NCBI RefSeq assembly: GCF_007109405.1
Contig: NZ_VJOY01000004.1
Span: 186,001 to 250,000 of the forward strand
Source of the DNA: Pseudomonas mangiferae
Lineage (GTDB): Bacteria > Pseudomonadota > Gammaproteobacteria > Pseudomonadales > Pseudomonadaceae
Length of the DNA: 64,000 nt
Reading direction: 5' to 3'
Positions 32,125 to 43,909 of the stretch are shown here, piece after piece (the first letter of the stretch is position 1; every line of letters begins with the position of its first letter). The notes under the pieces were generated by a model. The model was not told where the DNA came from and did no database searches. It saw only the letters and a program-made list of their open reading frames with translations. Made by a program: the position numbers and the translations under genes.

Positions 32125-32901
32125 ATGAGCAAGCTGGCCACCGAGCGCGTCCTCAGCGTTCACCACTGGAACGACACCCTGTTCAGTTTCAGGGTCACCC
32201 GCGACCCCGGGCTGCGTTTCGAGAACGGCCAGTTCGTCATGATCGGCCTGGAGGCGGAAGGGCGTCCGCTGCTGCGTGCCTACTCCATCGCCAGTCCCAA
32301 CTACGAAGAACACCTGGAGTTCTTCAGCATCAAGGTGCAGGACGGCCCGCTGACCTCGCGCCTGCAGCATCTGAAGGTGGGCGACGAGCTGATCGTCAGC
32401 CGCAAGCCCACCGGGACCCTGATCCTCGGCGACCTGCTGCCCGGCAAGCACCTGTACCTGCTGAGCACCGGCACCGGCCTCGCGCCGTTCATGAGCGTGA
32501 TCCAGGACCCGGAAACCTACGAGCGCTTCGACAAGGTGATCCTGGTCCACGGCGTGCGCTACGTGAACGAAGTGGCCTACCGCACCTTCATCACCGAGGA
32601 GCTGCCGAACAACGAGTTCTTCGGCGACGCGGTGAAGGAAAAGCTGATCTATTACCCCACCGTCACCCGCGAGCCGTTCGAGAACCAGGGCCGCCTGACC
32701 GACCTGATGCGCAGCGGCAAGCTGTTCAGCGACATCGGCCTGCCGCCCATCAACCCGCAGGACGACCGCGCGATGATCTGCGGCAGCCCGAGCATGCTGG
32801 ACGAGACCAGTGCCGTGCTGGACAGCTTCGGCCTGAAGATCTCCGCGCGCATGGGCGAGCCGGGCGACTACCTGATCGAGCGGGCCTTCGTCGAGAAGTA
32901 A
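32125..32901 (+). CDS. fpr: Ferredoxin/flavodoxin-NADP reductase
   Basis: FAD enzyme that moves electrons between NADP(H) and ferredoxin or flavodoxin. The 258-residue product has the FAD-binding RAYSIASPNYEEH (about residues 51-63), the NADP site GTGLAPFMSV near 114, and ends RAFVEK as is usual for this subfamily. FdxA, also in the window, is a plausible redox partner. CAGGAG precedes the ATG. Confidence 0.97.
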   Translation: MSKLATERVLSVHHWNDTLFSFRVTRDPGLRFENGQFVMIGLEAEGRPLLRAYSIASPNYEEHLEFFSIKVQDGPLTSRLQHLKVGDELIVSRKPTGTLILGDLLPGKHLYLLSTGTGLAPFMSVIQDPETYERFDKVILVHGVRYVNEVAYRTFITEELPNNEFFGDAVKEKLIYYPTVTREPFENQGRLTDLMRSGKLFSDIGLPPINPQDDRAMICGSPSMLDETSAVLDSFGLKISARMGEPGDYLIERAFVEK

Positions 32902-32918
32902 CCCGCCCGGTTGGCAAT

Positions 32919-32946
32919 GAGGCCCGCTTCAGCGGGCCTCGTCGTT
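32919..32946 (+). terminator. Terminator after fpr
   Basis: GAGGCCCGC at 32919-32927 pairs with GCGGGCCTC at 32932-32940 around TTCA; only a broken T run (GTCGTTT) follows. It lies between convergent genes. Confidence 0.65.
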
Positions 32947-32973
32947 TCCGGACCGCTGACCGGGCGCCGGGCG

Positions 32974-33666
32974 TCAGGCGCGTACCACGTCCAGCACCCG
33001 GATTCGCCCGGGCTCGGGGTAATGCCAGTGCACATCCACGTCCCACAGGCGCACGCCGTACCGCCGTTCCGGGGGCGGGACCTGATAGGCGGGCTTCGGG
33101 TCCTGGGCCAGGCACTGCTCGACGAGCGCCACCAGCGGCTCCGCCAGCCGCTGGCCATGGACCGTCGCCGCGTCCAGGGCCGGTCCGTCCCACTCCACCG
33201 GAATCGCGGGCGGCGCATCGGCGCCGATGCGGTTCACCGCACCCTCGACGCGGTCGGCGTAGGGCACGTAGGGCTTGATGTCGAGGACCGGCGTGCCGTC
33301 CAGCAGGTCCAGGCCCGACAGCCAGAGGCGCCCCGGCTCGACCCGCTCCAGGCGCACCACTGACTGGCCGATGCCGTTGGGGCGATGGGTGGAGCGGGTC
33401 GCGAACACCCCCAGCGAGCGATTGCCTCCCAGCCGGGGCGGGCGCACCTTGAGCCGCGGTGTGTCTTCCAGCGCCTGGTGGAAGAGGAACAGCAGCCAGA
33501 CGTGGCTGACCTGCTCCAGGCCGTCCACCGCGCCTGCCTGGTCGAAGGGCGGCAGCAGCTCCAGCACGCCGCGGGCGGCTGGCGCCAGGTGCGGCTGGCG
33601 GGGAATGGCGAACTTCTCCTTGAAGCAGGAACGGACGACGCCGACGGGGGTGACCGAATGGCTCAT
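32974..33666 (-). CDS. trmO: tRNA (t6A37) N6-methyltransferase TrmO
   Basis: Adds a methyl group from SAM to t6A37 of tRNA-Thr, giving m6t6A. The 230-residue product has the TrmO/TsaA beta-barrel domain in its first 140 residues (GVVRSCFKEKFAIPRQ, then FATRSTHRPNGIGQS), followed by the smaller C-terminal part with LDIKPYVPYAD. I choose ATG 33666 (MSHSVTPVGVV); an upstream in-frame start at 33777 adds 37 unconserved residues. Confidence 0.92.
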   Translation of the reverse strand: MSHSVTPVGVVRSCFKEKFAIPRQPHLAPAARGVLELLPPFDQAGAVDGLEQVSHVWLLFLFHQALEDTPRLKVRPPRLGGNRSLGVFATRSTHRPNGIGQSVVRLERVEPGRLWLSGLDLLDGTPVLDIKPYVPYADRVEGAVNRIGADAPPAIPVEWDGPALDAATVHGQRLAEPLVALVEQCLAQDPKPAYQVPPPERRYGVRLWDVDVHWHYPEPGRIRVLDVVRA

Positions 33667-33825
33667 GGGCGGTACGCGACGGGAAGGGGTCGCCATGGTA
33701 CCCGAAGGCCCGCCGTTCCCGGCAGCGTCGCGCCGCCCGCTTCGTCGGCGCTGCCCGGGCGCGTTCGTGTCGGTCACGCTTTCGCGCTAGACTTGCGGCC
33801 TTTTGATCCCCGGACCGAATCGCCC

Positions 33826-34365
33826 ATGGCTCTGCAAGCCACGCCCTACAAAGTCGAACTGAACCTCACCGACCTGGACCGCGGGGTGTACGAGAACCTG
33901 CGCTTCACCGTCGCCCGCCACCCCTCGGAAACCGAGGAGCGTCTGGCCGTGCGCCTGCTGGCTTATGCGCTCTGGTACGACGAACAGCTGGCCTTCGGCC
34001 GCGGCCTGTCCGACGTCGACGAACCGGCGCTGTGGGAAAAGAGCCTGGATGGGCGGGTCCTGCACTGGATCGAGGTGGGCCAGCCGGATGCCGAGCGCAT
34101 GACCTGGTGTTCGCGGCGGACCGAGCGGGTCAGCGTGGTCGCCTATGGCAACCTGCGGGTCTGGAGCGCCAAGGCGCTCGACGGGGTCAAGACCCTGAAG
34201 AACCTCAGCGTGGTCGGCGTGGCCCAGGAAGCCTTGAGTGAACTGGCCCGGGACCTGCCCCGTAGCATCAACTGGAGCGTAATGATCAGCGAAGGTACGT
34301 TGTTCGTCACCGATGACCGTGGCCAACACGAGATTCCGCTGGAGTGGCTGCTCGGCGAACGCTGA
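33826..34365 (+). CDS. YaeQ-family protein
   Basis: A 179-residue soluble protein matching the YaeQ family along its length (MALQATPYKVELNLTDLDRG, then ALWEKSLDGRVLHWIEVGQP). YaeQ has a PD-(D/E)XK nuclease-like fold, and its cellular role is unresolved; early work tied it to RfaH-independent suppression. recJ follows 33 bases downstream, so the two may share a transcript. Confidence 0.9.
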   Translation: MALQATPYKVELNLTDLDRGVYENLRFTVARHPSETEERLAVRLLAYALWYDEQLAFGRGLSDVDEPALWEKSLDGRVLHWIEVGQPDAERMTWCSRRTERVSVVAYGNLRVWSAKALDGVKTLKNLSVVGVAQEALSELARDLPRSINWSVMISEGTLFVTDDRGQHEIPLEWLLGER

Positions 34366-34398
34366 GTCGCCGTCCTTCCGCCTCACCCGAGCGAACCG

Positions 34399-36114
34399 AT
34401 GCGTATCGAAAGCCGCCCGTTACCCGATGCCTTGCCCGACCTGGGCGACCTGCCGCCGCTGCTGACCCGCCTGTACGCCTCCCGCGGGGTGCGTTCTGCC
34501 GCCGAACTGGACAAGGGGTTGGCGCGGCTGATCCCCTACGCCCAGCTCAAGGGCATCGAGGCGGCGGTGGACCTGCTGGTCTCGGCGCTGGAGCGGCGCG
34601 AACGCATCCTGGTGGTGGGTGACTTCGACGCCGACGGTGCCACGGCCAGCAGCGTCGCGGTGCTGGGTCTGCGCCAGCTGGGCGCGGCCCAGGTGGACTA
34701 CCTGGTGCCCAACCGCTTCGAGTACGGCTACGGCCTGACCCCGGAAATCGTCGCCGTGGCCCTGCAGCGGCAGCCGCAGTTGCTGGTCACCGTGGACAAC
34801 GGCATCTCCAGCGTCGACGGGGTGGCCGCGGCCAAGGCCGCGGGGTTACGGGTGCTGGTCACCGATCATCACCTGCCCGGCGCGGAATTGCCCGATGCCG
34901 ACGCCATCGTCAACCCCAACCAGCACGGCTGTACCTTCCCCAGCAAGGCGATGGCCGGCGTCGGGGTGATCTTCTACGTGCTGCTGGCGCTGCGGGCGCG
35001 GCTGCGGGAGAACGGCTGGTTCACCCGAACCGGCACGGCGGAGCCCAATCTCGCCGAGCTGCTGGACCTGGTGGCCCTGGGCAGCGTCGCCGACGTGGTG
35101 CCCCTGGACACCAACAACCGCATCCTGGTCCACCAGGGCCTGGCGCGCATCCGCGCCGGCCGCGCCCGGCCGGGCCTGCGGGCGCTGCTGGACGTGGCGG
35201 GCCGCGATCCCCAGCGGATCACCTCCACCGACCTCGGGTTCATCCTCGGCCCGCGGCTGAATGCCGCCGGCCGGCTGGACGACATGGCCCTGGGCATCGA
35301 ATGCCTGCTTTGCGAGGACGAAGCCCTGGCGCGGGATATGGCGGTGCAACTGGACCAGCTGAACCAGGACCGCAAGGTCATCGAGCAGGGTATGCAGCGC
35401 GAGGCCCTGGCCCAGCTCAAGGAACTGCCGGTGGACGGCCTGCCCTTCGGGCTTTGCGTGTTCGAGGCCGACTGGCACCAGGGCGTGATCGGCATCCTCG
35501 CGTCGCGCCTGAAGGATCGCTACCACCGGCCCACCATCGCCTTCGCCGAGGCGGACCCCGGCGTGCTCAAGGGCTCGGCCCGCTCGGTGCAGGGCTTCCA
35601 CATCCGCGATGCCCTGGACGCCGTGGCCGCCCGCCATCCCGGGCTGATCAGCAAGTTCGGCGGCCATGCCATGGCCGCCGGCCTGACCCTGCCCCTGGAG
35701 CACTTCGGCGCCTTCGCCGCCGCCTTCGATGCGGAGGTGAGACGCCACCTGGTGGAAGGGGACCTGAACGGCCGCCTGCTCACCGACGGCGTGCTGGGGG
35801 TGGAGGAGTTCCACCTGGAGCTGGCCCGTTCCCTGCGGCATGCCGGGCCCTGGGGCCAGCATTTCCCCGAGCCGCTGTTCCATGGCGTGTTCCAGCTGGT
35901 GCAGCAGCGGCTGGTGGGCGAGCGCCACCTGAAGCTGGTGCTCAAGAGCGAGTGCGGTCGCCTGACCGTGGACGGCATCGCCTTCAACGTCGACCGCGAG
36001 CTGTGGCCGGACCCGACGGTGCGCTGGGCGGAGATGGCCTACCGGCTGGACCTGAACGAGTACCGCGGCCAGGAAAGCGTGCAGTTGATGGTGACCCACC
36101 TGGCGCCCCGCTGA
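34399..36114 (+). CDS. recJ: Single-stranded-DNA-specific exonuclease RecJ
   Basis: 5'-3' exonuclease of the RecFOR pathway and mismatch repair. The 571-residue product has the DHH phosphoesterase motifs VGDFDADGATASSVA (about 73-87), VTVDNGIS and VTDHHLPG (about 154-161), the DHHA1 motif with SKFGGHAMAAGLTL near 417, and a C-terminal OB-fold. Full family length. Confidence 0.97.
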   Translation: MRIESRPLPDALPDLGDLPPLLTRLYASRGVRSAAELDKGLARLIPYAQLKGIEAAVDLLVSALERRERILVVGDFDADGATASSVAVLGLRQLGAAQVDYLVPNRFEYGYGLTPEIVAVALQRQPQLLVTVDNGISSVDGVAAAKAAGLRVLVTDHHLPGAELPDADAIVNPNQHGCTFPSKAMAGVGVIFYVLLALRARLRENGWFTRTGTAEPNLAELLDLVALGSVADVVPLDTNNRILVHQGLARIRAGRARPGLRALLDVAGRDPQRITSTDLGFILGPRLNAAGRLDDMALGIECLLCEDEALARDMAVQLDQLNQDRKVIEQGMQREALAQLKELPVDGLPFGLCVFEADWHQGVIGILASRLKDRYHRPTIAFAEADPGVLKGSARSVQGFHIRDALDAVAARHPGLISKFGGHAMAAGLTLPLEHFGAFAAAFDAEVRRHLVEGDLNGRLLTDGVLGVEEFHLELARSLRHAGPWGQHFPEPLFHGVFQLVQQRLVGERHLKLVLKSECGRLTVDGIAFNVDRELWPDPTVRWAEMAYRLDLNEYRGQESVQLMVTHLAPR

Positions 36115-37939
<1,825 letters not shown>

Positions 37940-37957
37940 GCAGAGTCGGCATCGACG

Positions 37958-37982
37958 AACGGGCCCGCAAGGGCCCGTTTTT
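37958..37982 (+). terminator. Terminator after lasB
   Basis: AACGGGCCC at 37958-37966 pairs with GGGCCCGTT at 37971-37979 around a GCAA tetraloop, followed by Ts to 37982. Confidence 0.9.
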
Positions 37983-38234
37983 CGTTGTGGGGGAAAAGTT
38001 GGCAAGCGCGCGGGTGTGAAGACGCGGGCAGGATAGGCTGGCCTGAGTTGGCCGAACGGGCGAGGCCTGCGTCACCAGTGGGCGGCACTGGCCAAGCGTG
38101 GCCGCGAGTCCCGTGACAAAGAGCTTAAGAACGTCGGCCGAAATGGCATCGTCGAACCTTCCCGGCCGATTCTGCCGGGACAGGCGGCGGATCGCCCGGC
38201 CAGTAACCGATCCCCTTCCTTATATAAGGAGGGT

Positions 38235-39860
38235 TCAGTCGCCGTGGAACTCGGCACGGTTGCGCCCGGCGGCCTTGGCGCGGTACAGGGCCTGGTCGGC
38301 CAGTTCCATCACCGCGCTCATCTCGAAGCTGTCCTGCGGCCACAGGGCGCCGCCAATGCTGCAGCCGACCGTGACCACGCCTTCCGCCAGGACCACCGGC
38401 TCCCGCAGGCTGTTCAGCACCCGCGAGGCGATCTGGGCGCTCTGGGGGCGGGCATGTTCCCGGTGCACCTGCAGCGCCATGACGAACTCGTCGCCACCCA
38501 GGCGCGCCACCAGGTCGCCTTCCCGCAGGCACCCGCGCAGGCGCACGGCCACCTCCTTGAGCAGCAGGTCGCCGGCGGCGTGGCCATAGCGGTCGTTCAC
38601 CGGCTTGAAGCCGTCCAGGTCGACGTAGAGCAGGGCCAGGCAGTCCTGCTCCGACCGATTGCGTTGCTGGGCATAGCGCAGGTACTTGCCCAGGGCGTTG
38701 CGGTTCGGCAGGCCGGTGAGCGCATCGTGGTGCGCCAGGCTTTCCATTTCCCCCAGCTGGTACTCCTGCTGGGTGAGGTTCTCCACCATGTTGCGGATGG
38801 AGCGGCTGAGGGAATGAATTTCGCTGCTGCCGCCGACTTCGGGGATCACCGCGATCTGCCCGGAGCTGATGCGGTCGGCGGCCTGGGCGATGTCCCGCAG
38901 CGGCCGGGTGTAGAGCGCCGCCACCAGCCAGCCGACGAAGCCGCAGAGCAGGGCCAGGATCGCGCCCCACTTGAGGGTATCCCGGCGCATCTCGTAGGCC
39001 GGTGCATAGGCCACGTCCAGGGGCTGGCGGGCCACCACCACCCAGCCGAGGCCCTGGTAGTCGCCGTTGCCCTGGCTGCGGGCATAGGCGGTCAGGTAGT
39101 CGCGCTGGTCCGGCCATGCCTGCACCGCCCAGCCGGTGTCGGTGGGCTTGTTCACCACCGGCAGGTCCAGGTCCTGGCCAATGCTCTCCCGCGGGCCGAG
39201 CAGGACCGTGCCGTCCTTGGCCAGCACGAAGAACTCCACCTCGTCGCGGTCCTGCTGGGGCAGCATCAGGGAGGTGCGCACTTCCTCGGCCCAGGCCCAG
39301 GACAGGTGGGTGCCCAGCACACCGACGATGGTGCGCTCGTCCGTGCCGGTGATGGGCAGGCTGATGTCGACGAACTTCATCGCCTCGCCGGTGGGGTTGG
39401 GCAGCAGCTTGGCCAGCAGCACGGCCTCGTGCACGTCGCCGACGAAGCGACCTTTGAGCCCCTCGCTGAAGACCGGCCGCTGGGCGATGTTGGCGCCCTG
39501 CAACAGGCCATCGGTGGAGGCCAGCACCTGGCCGCTGGGGTCCATGTAGCCGGTCCAGGCCACGGACTTGAACTGGGTCTTCATGCGGTCCAGCAGCACG
39601 CGAATCTGCTGCGGGTCCTTCGGGTCACGCAGGGCGTTCAGGGAGCCCAGCACATCCAGCATGCGCGCCCGGTTGGCCATGTCGCGGTCCAGGCGCTCGA
39701 CCATCTGGTAGGAAAGGTCCGCCAACTGCCGGCCCACCGCTTTGCGGATACGGGTGCTGGAGTCGTGGTAGATGGTGCTGCCCAGGACGGTGCAGAGGGT
39801 GACGGCCAACAGCGCGATGAACAGAGCGAAGCGGGTGCGTAGGCTGTGGGATGAGAGCAT
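38235..39860 (-). CDS. Membrane diguanylate cyclase with periplasmic Cache sensor
   Basis: A 541-residue protein predicted to make cyclic di-GMP. Order: N-terminal span (about 10-30), periplasmic dCACHE-like sensor (about 35-285), second span (about 298-318), HAMP (about 320-370), GGDEF domain (about 385-540). The active site RLGGDEF is intact, as is the product-inhibition I-site REGD five residues before it. I choose ATG 39860 (MLSSHSLRTRFAL). The ligand is unknown. It converges with lasB. Confidence 0.92.
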   Translation of the reverse strand: MLSSHSLRTRFALFIALLAVTLCTVLGSTIYHDSSTRIRKAVGRQLADLSYQMVERLDRDMANRARMLDVLGSLNALRDPKDPQQIRVLLDRMKTQFKSVAWTGYMDPSGQVLASTDGLLQGANIAQRPVFSEGLKGRFVGDVHEAVLLAKLLPNPTGEAMKFVDISLPITGTDERTIVGVLGTHLSWAWAEEVRTSLMLPQQDRDEVEFFVLAKDGTVLLGPRESIGQDLDLPVVNKPTDTGWAVQAWPDQRDYLTAYARSQGNGDYQGLGWVVVARQPLDVAYAPAYEMRRDTLKWGAILALLCGFVGWLVAALYTRPLRDIAQAADRISSGQIAVIPEVGGSSEIHSLSRSIRNMVENLTQQEYQLGEMESLAHHDALTGLPNRNALGKYLRYAQQRNRSEQDCLALLYVDLDGFKPVNDRYGHAAGDLLLKEVAVRLRGCLREGDLVARLGGDEFVMALQVHREHARPQSAQIASRVLNSLREPVVLAEGVVTVGCSIGGALWPQDSFEMSAVMELADQALYRAKAAGRNRAEFHGD

Positions 39861-40014
39861 GGGGGCGGGCGGTCTCTTGTCTAGCGAGGCAGATCGGCAC
39901 ATCCCCTGTAGCCCGAAAGAGACGGCCAGTATGCCGCAGGGCGGGCTGCCAGGTAAGGCCGACTTAGGTATACTCGCAGGCTTTTCCGAAGTTTAGCCTG
40001 TGAGTGACGACACC

Positions 40015-41110
40015 ATGGAAATCAATCCGATCCTCAACGCCATCAAGGATCTGTCCGAGCGCACCCAGACCATTCGGGGGTATCTTTGACTACGATCAGA
40101 AGCATGATCGTCTCGTCGAAGTAAACCGCGAACTCGAAGACCCCAACGTCTGGAACAACCCCGAATACGCCCAGAACCTCGGCCGCGAACGCGCGTCCCT
40201 GGCGCAGATCGTCGAGACCCTCGATGACCTGAGCGGCGGCCTGAGCGATTCCCGCGACCTGCTGGACATGGCCGTCGAGGAGAACGACGAGGGCGCGGTG
40301 AACGACGTCGCCACCGAGGTCGAGCGCCTGCGGGATATCCTCGAGAAGCTGGAATTCCGCCGCATGTTCAGCGGCGAGATGGACGCCAACAACTGCTACC
40401 TGGACATCCAGGCCGGCTCCGGCGGCACCGAGGCTCAGGACTGGGGCAACATGCTGCTGCGCATGTACCTGCGCTGGGCCGACAAGCACGGCTTCGACGC
40501 CACCATCATCGAGCTGTCCGAGGGCGAGGTCGCCGGCATCAAGGGCGCCACCGTGCACATCAAGGGCGAGTACGCCTTCGGCTGGCTGCGTACCGAGATC
40601 GGCGTGCACCGGCTGGTGCGCAAGAGCCCGTTCGACTCCGGCAACCGCCGCCACACCTCGTTCACCGCGGTGTTCGTGTCGCCCGAGATCGACGACAACA
40701 TCGAAATCGAGATCAACCCGGCGGACCTGCGCATCGACACCTACCGCTCCTCCGGTGCCGGCGGCCAGCACGTGAACACCACCGACTCCGCGGTGCGCAT
40801 CACCCACGTGCCTACCAACACCGTGGTGGCGTGCCAGAACGAGCGCTCCCAGCACGCCAACAAGGACACCGCCATGAAGATGCTGCGGGCCAAGTTGTAC
40901 GAGCAGGAGATGCAGAAACGCAACGCCGCGTCCCAGGCCCTGGAGGACTCCAAGTCCGACATCGGCTGGGGTCACCAGATCCGCTCCTACGTGCTGGACC
41001 AGTCCCGCATCAAGGACCTGCGCACCGGCGTCGAGCGCAGCGACTGCGACAAGGTGCTGGACGGCGACCTGGACGAATACCTCGAAGCCAGCCTGAAACA
41101 GGAGCTCTAG
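40015..41110 (+). CDS. prfB: Peptide chain release factor 2, made by programmed +1 frameshift
   Basis: Releases peptides at UGA and UAA. ATG 40015 reads 24 codons ([20 protein letters not shown], then RGYL) to an in-frame TGA at 40087-40089. Ribosomes slip +1 at CTT-T, and the frame continues from GAC 40088 to TAG 41108-41110, giving 364 residues. The GGQ loop is in [17 protein letters not shown]. The slip site is the classic CGGGGGTATCTTTGAC. Annotation that starts at 40004 in the second frame gives a false N-terminus. Confidence 0.96.
40075..40090 (+). promoter_or_regulatory. prfB programmed frameshift site
   Basis: CGGGGG at 40075-40080 acts as an internal anti-SD-pairing element, followed by TAT, the slippery CTT, the stop TGA and a C in the +4 position. 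Low RF2 lets the ribosome pause at UGA and slip forward, so RF2 controls its own synthesis. Confidence 0.95.
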
Positions 41111-41208
41111 CCACGCCCTTCGCCGCGCACCGCCTGTCCGGGCGGCGCGTGGTTCCACCGCTTGAACCCGGTGCCTTTCCCGCGCACCCCTGACGGAAAT
41201 CCACGACC

Positions 41209-42711
41209 ATGAGCGAACAACCGCTGAACGAGCACGCCCTGCACGAGGAAGAGAACAAGCTGATCGCCCAGCGCAAGGAAAAGCTCACCGGGCTGCGCGA
41301 CACCCAGCCGAACGTCTTCCCCAACGACTTCCGCCGCGACAGCTACTGCCAGGACCTGCAGACGCGCTACGAAGGCAAGAGCAAGGAAGAGCTGGAAGGC
41401 GCGGGGATCAAGGTCAAGGTGGCCGGGCGCCTGATGCTCAACCGCGGCGCGTTCATGGTGATCCAGGACATGACCGGGCGCATCCAGCTCTACGTGGACC
41501 GCAAGGGCCTGCCGGCCGAGACCCTGGAAGCGGTCAAGCACTGGGATCTGGGCGACATCATCGCCGCCGAAGGCAGCCTGGCGCGTTCCGGCAAGGGCGA
41601 CCTGTACGTGCACATGGACCGCGTGCAGTTGCTGACCAAGTCCCTGCGACCGCTGCCGGACAAGTTCCACGGCCTCACCGACACCGAGCAGCGCTACCGC
41701 CAGCGCTACGTCGACCTGATCGTCAACGACGAGGTGCGCCGGACCTTCCGCGTGCGCTCCCAGGTGATCGCCCACATCCGCCGTTTCCTCGCCGAGCGGG
41801 ACTTCCTCGAAGTGGAAACGCCGATGCTGCAGACCATTCCCGGCGGCGCCGCGGCCAAGCCCTTCGAGACCTTCCATAACGCCCTGGACATGCCCATGTT
41901 CCTGCGCATCGCGCCGGAGCTGTACCTCAAGCGGCTGGTGGTGGGCGGCTTCGAGAAGGTCTTCGAGATCAACCGCAACTTCCGCAACGAAGGCGTCTCG
42001 ACCCGGCACAACCCCGAATTCACCATGCTGGAGTTCTACCAGGCCTACGCCGACTACGAAGACAACATGGACCTCACCGAGGAACTGTTCCGCGAGTTGG
42101 CCATGAGCGTGCTGGGCAGCACCGACGTGCCCTACGGCGACAAGGTGTTCCACTTCGGCGAACCGTTCGCCCGGCTCTCCGTGTTCGACTCGATCCTCCA
42201 GTACAACCCGGAGATCAGCGCCGACGACCTGCGCGACCTGGACAAGGCCCGCGCCCTGGCGAAGAAGGCCGGTGCCGACGTGAAGGGCTTCGAGGGCCTG
42301 GGCAAGCTGCAGACCATGATCTTCGAGGAACTGGTGGAGCACCGGCTGGAGCAGCCCACCTTCATCACCCGCTACCCGTTCGAAGTCTCGCCCCTGGCCC
42401 GTCGCAGCGACGACGATCCCAGCGTCACCGACCGCTTCGAGCTGTTCATCGGCGGCCGCGAGATCGCCAACGCCTATTCCGAGCTGAACGATGCCGAGGA
42501 CCAGGCCGAGCGCTTCCACGCCCAGGTCCGCGACAAGGACGCTGGCGACGACGAGGCCATGCACTTCGACGCGGACTTCGTCGCCGCTCTGGAATACGGC
42601 ATGCCGCCCACCGCTGGCGAGGGCATCGGCATCGACCGCCTGGTGATGCTGCTGACCGATTCGCCGTCGATCCGCGACGTCATCCTGTTCCCCCACATGC
42701 GCCCGCTGTAA
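41209..42711 (+). CDS. lysS: Lysyl-tRNA synthetase, class II
   Basis: Charges tRNA-Lys. The 500-residue product has an N-terminal OB-fold anticodon-binding domain (about 65-150) and a class II catalytic core with motif 2 [19 protein letters not shown] (about 262-280) and motif 3 [14 protein letters not shown] near the end. The prfB-lysS order is conserved in gammaproteobacteria; 98 bases separate them. Confidence 0.98.
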   Translation: MSEQPLNEHALHEEENKLIAQRKEKLTGLRDTQPNVFPNDFRRDSYCQDLQTRYEGKSKEELEGAGIKVKVAGRLMLNRGAFMVIQDMTGRIQLYVDRKGLPAETLEAVKHWDLGDIIAAEGSLARSGKGDLYVHMDRVQLLTKSLRPLPDKFHGLTDTEQRYRQRYVDLIVNDEVRRTFRVRSQVIAHIRRFLAERDFLEVETPMLQTIPGGAAAKPFETFHNALDMPMFLRIAPELYLKRLVVGGFEKVFEINRNFRNEGVSTRHNPEFTMLEFYQAYADYEDNMDLTEELFRELAMSVLGSTDVPYGDKVFHFGEPFARLSVFDSILQYNPEISADDLRDLDKARALAKKAGADVKGFEGLGKLQTMIFEELVEHRLEQPTFITRYPFEVSPLARRSDDDPSVTDRFELFIGGREIANAYSELNDAEDQAERFHAQVRDKDAGDDEAMHFDADFVAALEYGMPPTAGEGIGIDRLVMLLTDSPSIRDVILFPHMRPL

Positions 42712-42730
42712 CCCCGCGGCACGCTGTCCA

Positions 42731-42762
42731 CGAGACCGCCCTTCGAGGCGGTCTCGTCGTTT
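42731..42762 (+). terminator. Terminator after lysS
   Basis: CGAGACCGCC at 42731-42740 pairs with GGCGGTCTCG at 42747-42756, followed by a T-containing tail (TCGTTT). Confidence 0.75.
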
Positions 42763-43056
42763 CTGGCACTGCGACCATTCGCCGCGGAACCGGAGCGCCG
42801 GTCGGCTGGATCACGCTCTGCCGGCACTTGCCATACGACCTTCGGTCTGACCGTTCCGGCAGGTTTAGGTCGCATCTTTGGTTCAAGCAGTGATAATGGC
42901 ACTTTGACGAGGCGCTACGCGGGTAGCGCCCCTGCGGCGGCAGTCCGCGGCGACCGGTCCCACGCGGGGCTGGCCGCCCGGAGCGCCGGCATTCCGTATC
43001 GTCGCCCCGGGCCTGGCCAGCGCCCGATCGGCGCGTCGTTTCCAGGAGTACGTGTC
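42763..43056. other. Gap upstream of the TetR gene
   Basis: About 290 bases with no recognised gene. It probably holds the promoter and operator of the TetR regulator. GCCGCGGTC-like GC-rich repeats are present but none forms a clear palindrome that I can defend. Confidence 0.3.
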
Positions 43057-43770
43057 TTGACCGAGAAGTCCTATCACGAGAGCGCGGCGCGGGTCGCCGG
43101 CGCGGTCGCCGAGAGCGTGAAGTATCAGGGCCGTAAAGCCAGCCGCCAGGGCAGCGAGCAGCGCCGCCAGGCGATCCTCGACGCCGCCATGCGGATCATC
43201 GTGCGCGACGGCGTGCGGGCCGTGCGCCACCGGGCGGTGGCCGCCGAGGCGGCGGTGCCGCTGTCGGCCACCACGTATTATTTCAAGGACATCAACGACC
43301 TCATCACCGACACCTTCGCCCAGTTCGTCGAGCGCAGCGCGGAGATGCTCGGCGCCTTCTGGGCGAACATGGAGGACGATCTCAAGGTGTTCGAGGCGGC
43401 CGCCTCGGGCGACCGCGCCTCCCGCCGCCGGCAGGCCGAGAACATGGTGGAAATGGCCATCGGCTACGTCACCGGCCAGCTCCGGGAGAACCGCGAGATG
43501 CTCCTGGCCGAGCAGGCCTTCCGCCAGGAGGCGTTGCTCAACCCGGCGCTGCGGGAACTGGCCGAGGCGCACCGGCGCATCCTCTACCGCGGCGTCGACC
43601 AGTTCTTCCGCATCATCGGCTCCGCCGAGCCGGCCCAGGACGCCCAGATATTGACCGCCCTCATCCTGCGCATGGAATATCAGGGCCTGCTGGACGGCGC
43701 GGACAATCCGGACCTCGATCGCATGCGGGCGGTGTTCAAGCGCTACCTTTATCTGGTGATGGGGCTCTAG
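43057..43770 (+). CDS. TetR-family regulator with TTG start
   Basis: A 237-residue regulator with the TetR helix-turn-helix at about residues 32-80 (RQAILDAAMRIIVRDGVRAV, then VPLSATTYYFKDINDL) and a helical ligand domain. The start is TTG 43057 (TEKSYHESAARVAGAV), supported by AGGAG at 43044-43048 with an eight-base spacer; the frame further upstream has no such site. It follows lysS and precedes the DUF1704 gene on the same strand, which may be a target. Ligand unknown. Confidence 0.85.
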   Translation: MTEKSYHESAARVAGAVAESVKYQGRKASRQGSEQRRQAILDAAMRIIVRDGVRAVRHRAVAAEAAVPLSATTYYFKDINDLITDTFAQFVERSAEMLGAFWANMEDDLKVFEAAASGDRASRRRQAENMVEMAIGYVTGQLRENREMLLAEQAFRQEALLNPALRELAEAHRRILYRGVDQFFRIIGSAEPAQDAQILTALILRMEYQGLLDGADNPDLDRMRAVFKRYLYLVMGL

Positions 43771-43909
43771 GCTGTACGAAGACCGCCCGGGCCCGGCGAG
43801 GCGCCGTTGAAGAACGGGCCGTTTCACCGGGCTCGACGTGCATTCGGGCGGCCCTGGCCGGAGCGCTCCCGCGAGCGTGGCGTCGTCCCTGTCCGAACAC
43901 GAGGTACCG

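Noticed and set aside
40004-40090. In-frame start MTTPWKS for prfB
   Set aside because: The prfB frameshift site and the conserved [12 protein letters not shown] start show the true N-terminus is in the other frame.
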